From: Scytonematopsis contorta HA4267-MV1
GTDB lineage: Bacteria > Cyanobacteriota > Cyanobacteriia > Cyanobacteriales > Nostocaceae
Direction: 5' to 3'
NCBI GenBank assembly: GCA_019359035.1
Contig: JAHHIC010000102.1
Span: 1 to 45,077 of the forward strand
Length of the DNA stretch: 45,077 bases
In this document: positions 43,317-45,077 of the stretch, piece by piece
Layout: each line of letters opens with the position of its first letter
Position numbering within the stretch: position 1 is the first letter of the stretch
The notes under the pieces: model-generated
Database searches by the model: none
Seen by the model: only the letters and a program-made list of their open reading frames with translations
What the model was told of the DNA's origin: nothing
Translations under genes and position numbers: made by a program

Positions 43317-43553
43317 CTAAAACAAATTCAGGTTAATACCAGCTTCCTTAGCCATAGCATCCAACCCCTTAAGTTCCAGAGTCTTAATAGCCTTAGTAGA
43401 AAGCTTCAACTTCACCCAGCGATTACCCTGAGGCCACCAAACACGCTTAACTTGCAGGTTAACGTGCTGCAAGCGCTTGGTACGACGGTGAGAGTGGGAA
43501 ATCGAAAAACCATTATTGGCAACTTTGCCAGTTAATTGACATTTACGAGACAT
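43317..43553 (-). CDS. rpmB: 50S ribosomal protein bL28
   Basis: A 78-residue ribosomal protein L28, a basic small subunit protein of the large ribosomal particle. It starts [20 protein letters not shown] and contains [20 protein letters not shown] and the C-terminal [15 protein letters not shown], all typical of bacterial bL28. GGAGA (43566-43562 on the minus strand) is the ribosome site. The gene ends 10 bp from the MITE-like element and appears monocistronic. Confidence 0.96.
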   Translation of the reverse strand: MSRKCQLTGKVANNGFSISHSHRRTKRLQHVNLQVKRVWWPQGNRWVKLKLSTKAIKTLELKGLDAMAKEAGINLNLF

Positions 43554-43596
43554 TATCAGATTCTCCGACTTTCTTTAAATATAAACACAATCCTCT

Positions 43597-43602
43597 ATTG
43601 TA
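43597..43602 (-). promoter_or_regulatory. possible rpmB -10 element
   Basis: On the minus strand TACAAT lies 44 bp before the rpmB start codon. No -35 at the ideal spacing is visible; TTGCCT lies 20 bp upstream, longer than the usual 17. It is offered only as the best -10 candidate in the leader. Confidence 0.3.
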
Positions 43603-43644
43603 CATAGGCTACAGCAAAATTGAGGCAATTTACCTCAAACACCA

Positions 43645-43672
43645 GTAGAGACGCGATTAATCGCGTCTCTAC
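43645..43672. repeat. perfect 28-bp palindrome (GAGACG family)
   Basis: GTAGAGACGCGATT followed by its exact reverse complement and ATTTTTT. It is the same family as 21891-21918 and 17453-17474. The T-run after the stem makes a rightward terminator possible. Confidence 0.85.
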
Positions 43673-43715
43673 ATTTTTTCTGAAGTTTAGCCTAGAAATA
43701 AATTTCACAGCGAGA

Positions 43716-43794
43716 AGCTTAAACCCGTTAAAACGGGTTGTAATCGAAACATAACAAAGGTTTTAGTCCGTTGAAACGGACTTGAGCTTTTAGC
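43716..43794. repeat. double REP hairpin
   Basis: Two 18-bp hairpins, AACCCGTTAAAACGGGTT (43722-43739) and AGTCCGTTGAAACGGACT (43765-43782), are flanked by inverted AAGCTT(A)AA / TTGAGCTTTT words. It is the same architecture as the elements at 2630-2794 and 30721-31030, without the GGGAATAAATTCCC stem. Confidence 0.8.
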
Positions 43795-43873
43795 CGGAAC
43801 TTTAGTTCACGGATTTTCCATAAATCAGCGTCTCCACATCTTTTCTGAAAACGCCGATTTTATTCTTAAACTT

Positions 43874-44159
43874 CTAAGCGTCCGACTGTGCAGCAAGTCG
43901 AACAGCTTCCACATCAACCTTGAACTGTTGGGCAATCTCCTCCAAGCTCATCCCTGCTTTTAGTAACAAGGGTACAGCAACTCTCAACATTTCAGCCCTC
44001 TGTTCTTCTCGACCCTCAACTCGACCCTCAACTTTACCCTCAGCTTTCGCTTCCTGATAAACTCTTGTTTCTTCTAAACTGCTTCCTAGCATAGCTTCCA
44101 CTTCCTCTCTACTCAACTAAGAAAACTTATAAACTGCAATTGTAGTCGTATCTAGTAGC
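43874..44159 (-). pseudogene. C-terminal remnant of a Rpn-family (PD-(D/E)XK nuclease) gene
   Basis: The minus strand reads DTTTIAVYKFS-stop-LSREEVEAMLG, then SSLEETRVYQEAKAEGKVEG and a tail AGMSLEEIAQQFKVDVEAVR. The 'VYKFPQLSREEIEAMLGL...TRVYQEA-x-EEG' stretch is the C-terminal signature of the cyanobacterial Rpn/DUF2887-like recombination-promoting nuclease family. A TAG (44119-44117) sits where homologues have a glutamine, so a single CAG-to-TAG change would explain the break. Nothing of the nuclease domain is recognisable upstream of about 44160. The part after the stop could be translated from TTG, but a functional product is unlikely. Confidence 0.6.
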
Positions 44160-44348
44160 AACTTAACGTAGTGAATTATGGTAAAACGTAATAAATCTGT
44201 CCAAAGCTGTTAGTTAGCTGATATTAACTACTATTTCTGAAAAATTTCAAATAATAACTAGTATCTTGGTTTTACATAATTGTTACAATATGACTTAACA
44301 GGTAATTATTTAAGTTATAATAACTGTAATATAATGGTGCTTTTACTA

Positions 44349-44987
44349 ATGCTCAAAAAGAAAAAAGGCTTCAACATTGTCACTAAATCTGCTAAGTGTA
44401 AATTAATACGTACTGGGCTTGATTTGCTTGAGACAAAAACAGCCTTTAATTCTGTTGTTGCTTTTTACTTTGCATTAGTTAACACCCACCCTGAAGGAGT
44501 AAATATACAAGTCACAGAGAATGGTGGTTGGAGGTATTATGAGCTACTTTCAGTTGGTGAAAATCCAAAATACCCATTACCTTTCAATAGTTTTCCAGTT
44601 CAGTTGAGACGAAGCGCAATTCGTCGTGCGATTGGTGCTTGGCAGTCTTGGAATACTAATTATCAAAAATGGTTACACCGCAAGTCCAAGCACAAACATC
44701 ATCGTCCACCAGTGCAGCCACGTCAGTTCAGTTTTTCGCCTAGCTTTGATGCTGGTGCTTGGAAACTGGATGACGGCGCTAGTATTTGTTTGAAAATATT
44801 AGTTAAAGGACAATGGAAGTGGATAAAATTTGAGTATTTAGCACCAAATATTGCTAATGAATGGAGTAAAGGAGCGCCAAGTGTTGTTGTTAAAAATAAC
44901 GATGCTTACATTGTTTTTCCATTACAGAAATATGTACCAGCTACTGGAGGAATAAGTAGGTGGGCGGGAAAATTTATAACTATGTAA
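44349..44987 (+). pseudogene. N-terminal half of a TnpB-like (IS605/IS1341-type) protein, RuvC part missing
   Basis: A 212-residue frame starting MLKKKKGFNIVTKSAKCKLI (Met at 44334 is an alternative). The segment FPVQLRRSAIRRAIGAWQSW, then RPPVQPRQFSFSPSFDAGAW and ILVKGQWKWIKFEYLA, resembles the WED/REC part of TnpB proteins. TnpB proteins normally continue for another 200 residues through RuvC motifs and a zinc finger. Here a TAA follows ISRWAGKFITM at 44985-44987, before any RuvC aspartate, and the next 80 bp do not restore it in another plus frame. The nuclease is therefore dead. It is probably a truncated insertion sequence; a protein repurposed for RNA or DNA binding is less likely. Confidence 0.55.
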
Positions 44988-44994
44988 CGAAAAG

Positions 44995-45077
44995 TTAACC
45001 TGAACGGTTAGAGTCAAATTTGACACGTTGCGTACTGTAGTTAGCTTTTTCTCCTCTAGCTTTAACGCCGTCAATCA
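44995..45077 (-). CDS. C-terminal end of an unidentified protein (partial)
   Basis: The minus strand is open from the window edge to a TAA at 44995-44997, giving IDGVKARGEKANYSTQRVKF and six more residues. Composition is hydrophilic and protein-like, and the frame starts outside the window. I cannot assign a family from 26 residues. An open frame of this length can also arise by chance, hence the low confidence. Confidence 0.3.
   Translation of the reverse strand, partial: IDGVKARGEKANYSTQRVKFDSNRSG

Overview
The window looks like the chromosome of a filamentous, hormogonium-forming cyanobacterium of the Nostocales type. The evidence is a CyanoP (PsbP-family) protein, a cyanobacterial PEP carboxylase, the DUF502-nusB-ftsY-phosphatase cluster, a large hormogonium polysaccharide (hps) locus, HIP1 octamers (GCGATCGC near 14437 and 26643), and very abundant heptameric TGTTGAC/GGTTGAC repeats, AATTCAAA repeats and palindromic repeats between genes. 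Genus and species cannot be fixed from this sequence alone. I see no tRNA, rRNA, CRISPR array, prophage or plasmid replication module.

Layout. (1) 1-7693: a scarred signalling region. The 5' tip of an IS630-like transposase abuts the last codons of a lost sensor kinase. Two sensor kinases follow on the minus strand: a Cache-HAMP-histidine kinase, and a Ser/Thr kinase-AAA-GAF-PAS-histidine kinase hybrid that has lost the middle of its ATPase/TPR section. The second kinase is flanked by two direct copies of what looks like a higBA promoter. Each copy leads into a different broken piece of the toxin gene higB, and an intact orphan antitoxin gene (higA) follows. (2) 7690-12184: a MBOAT acyltransferase and a large SGNH/DUF1574 protein, a probable pair for O-acylation of an extracellular polymer. 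(3) 12462-19523: housekeeping and small genes: ppc (with an in-frame insertion of intergenic-type repeat), two small cyanobacterial proteins, a Maf-family pyrophosphatase, cyanoP and a DUF2278 protein. (4) 19674-25401, minus strand: DUF502 protein, NusB, FtsY and a GAF-SpoIIE phosphatase. (5) 25907-42575, minus strand: the hps region. In transcription order it runs hpsA, hpsB, hpsC, an hpsD-like pseudopilin, two tandem HpsE-type glycosyltransferases, another family 2 glycosyltransferase, a decayed glycosyltransferase relic, a second GspH-type pseudopilin, a TacA-TacT toxin-antitoxin pair, a DUF2064/TIGR04282 protein, an HpsJ-family membrane protein and a further glycosyltransferase. (6) 42576-45077: a MITE-like element, rpmB (bL28), palindromic repeats, a dead Rpn-family gene, the N-terminal half of a TnpB-like protein and the tail of an unidentified minus-strand frame.

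How the genes fit together. In the hps system, pseudopilin-like proteins (HpsB-D) and the very large HpsA are thought to act with a type IV pilus-like machine while glycosyltransferases build the polysaccharide that hormogonia secrete to glide. The MBOAT/SGNH pair could decorate such a polymer, but nothing here shows that directly. The SRP receptor FtsY and antiterminator NusB are core functions. PEP carboxylase supplies oxaloacetate.

The most interesting points are: the duplicated, broken higB around the hybrid kinase; the internal deletion of that kinase; repeat DNA inserted in frame into ppc; the four-module cytoplasmic part of the DUF1574 protein; a PilX/GspK-like N-terminus on HpsA; and a CyanoP with no visible lipobox cysteine.
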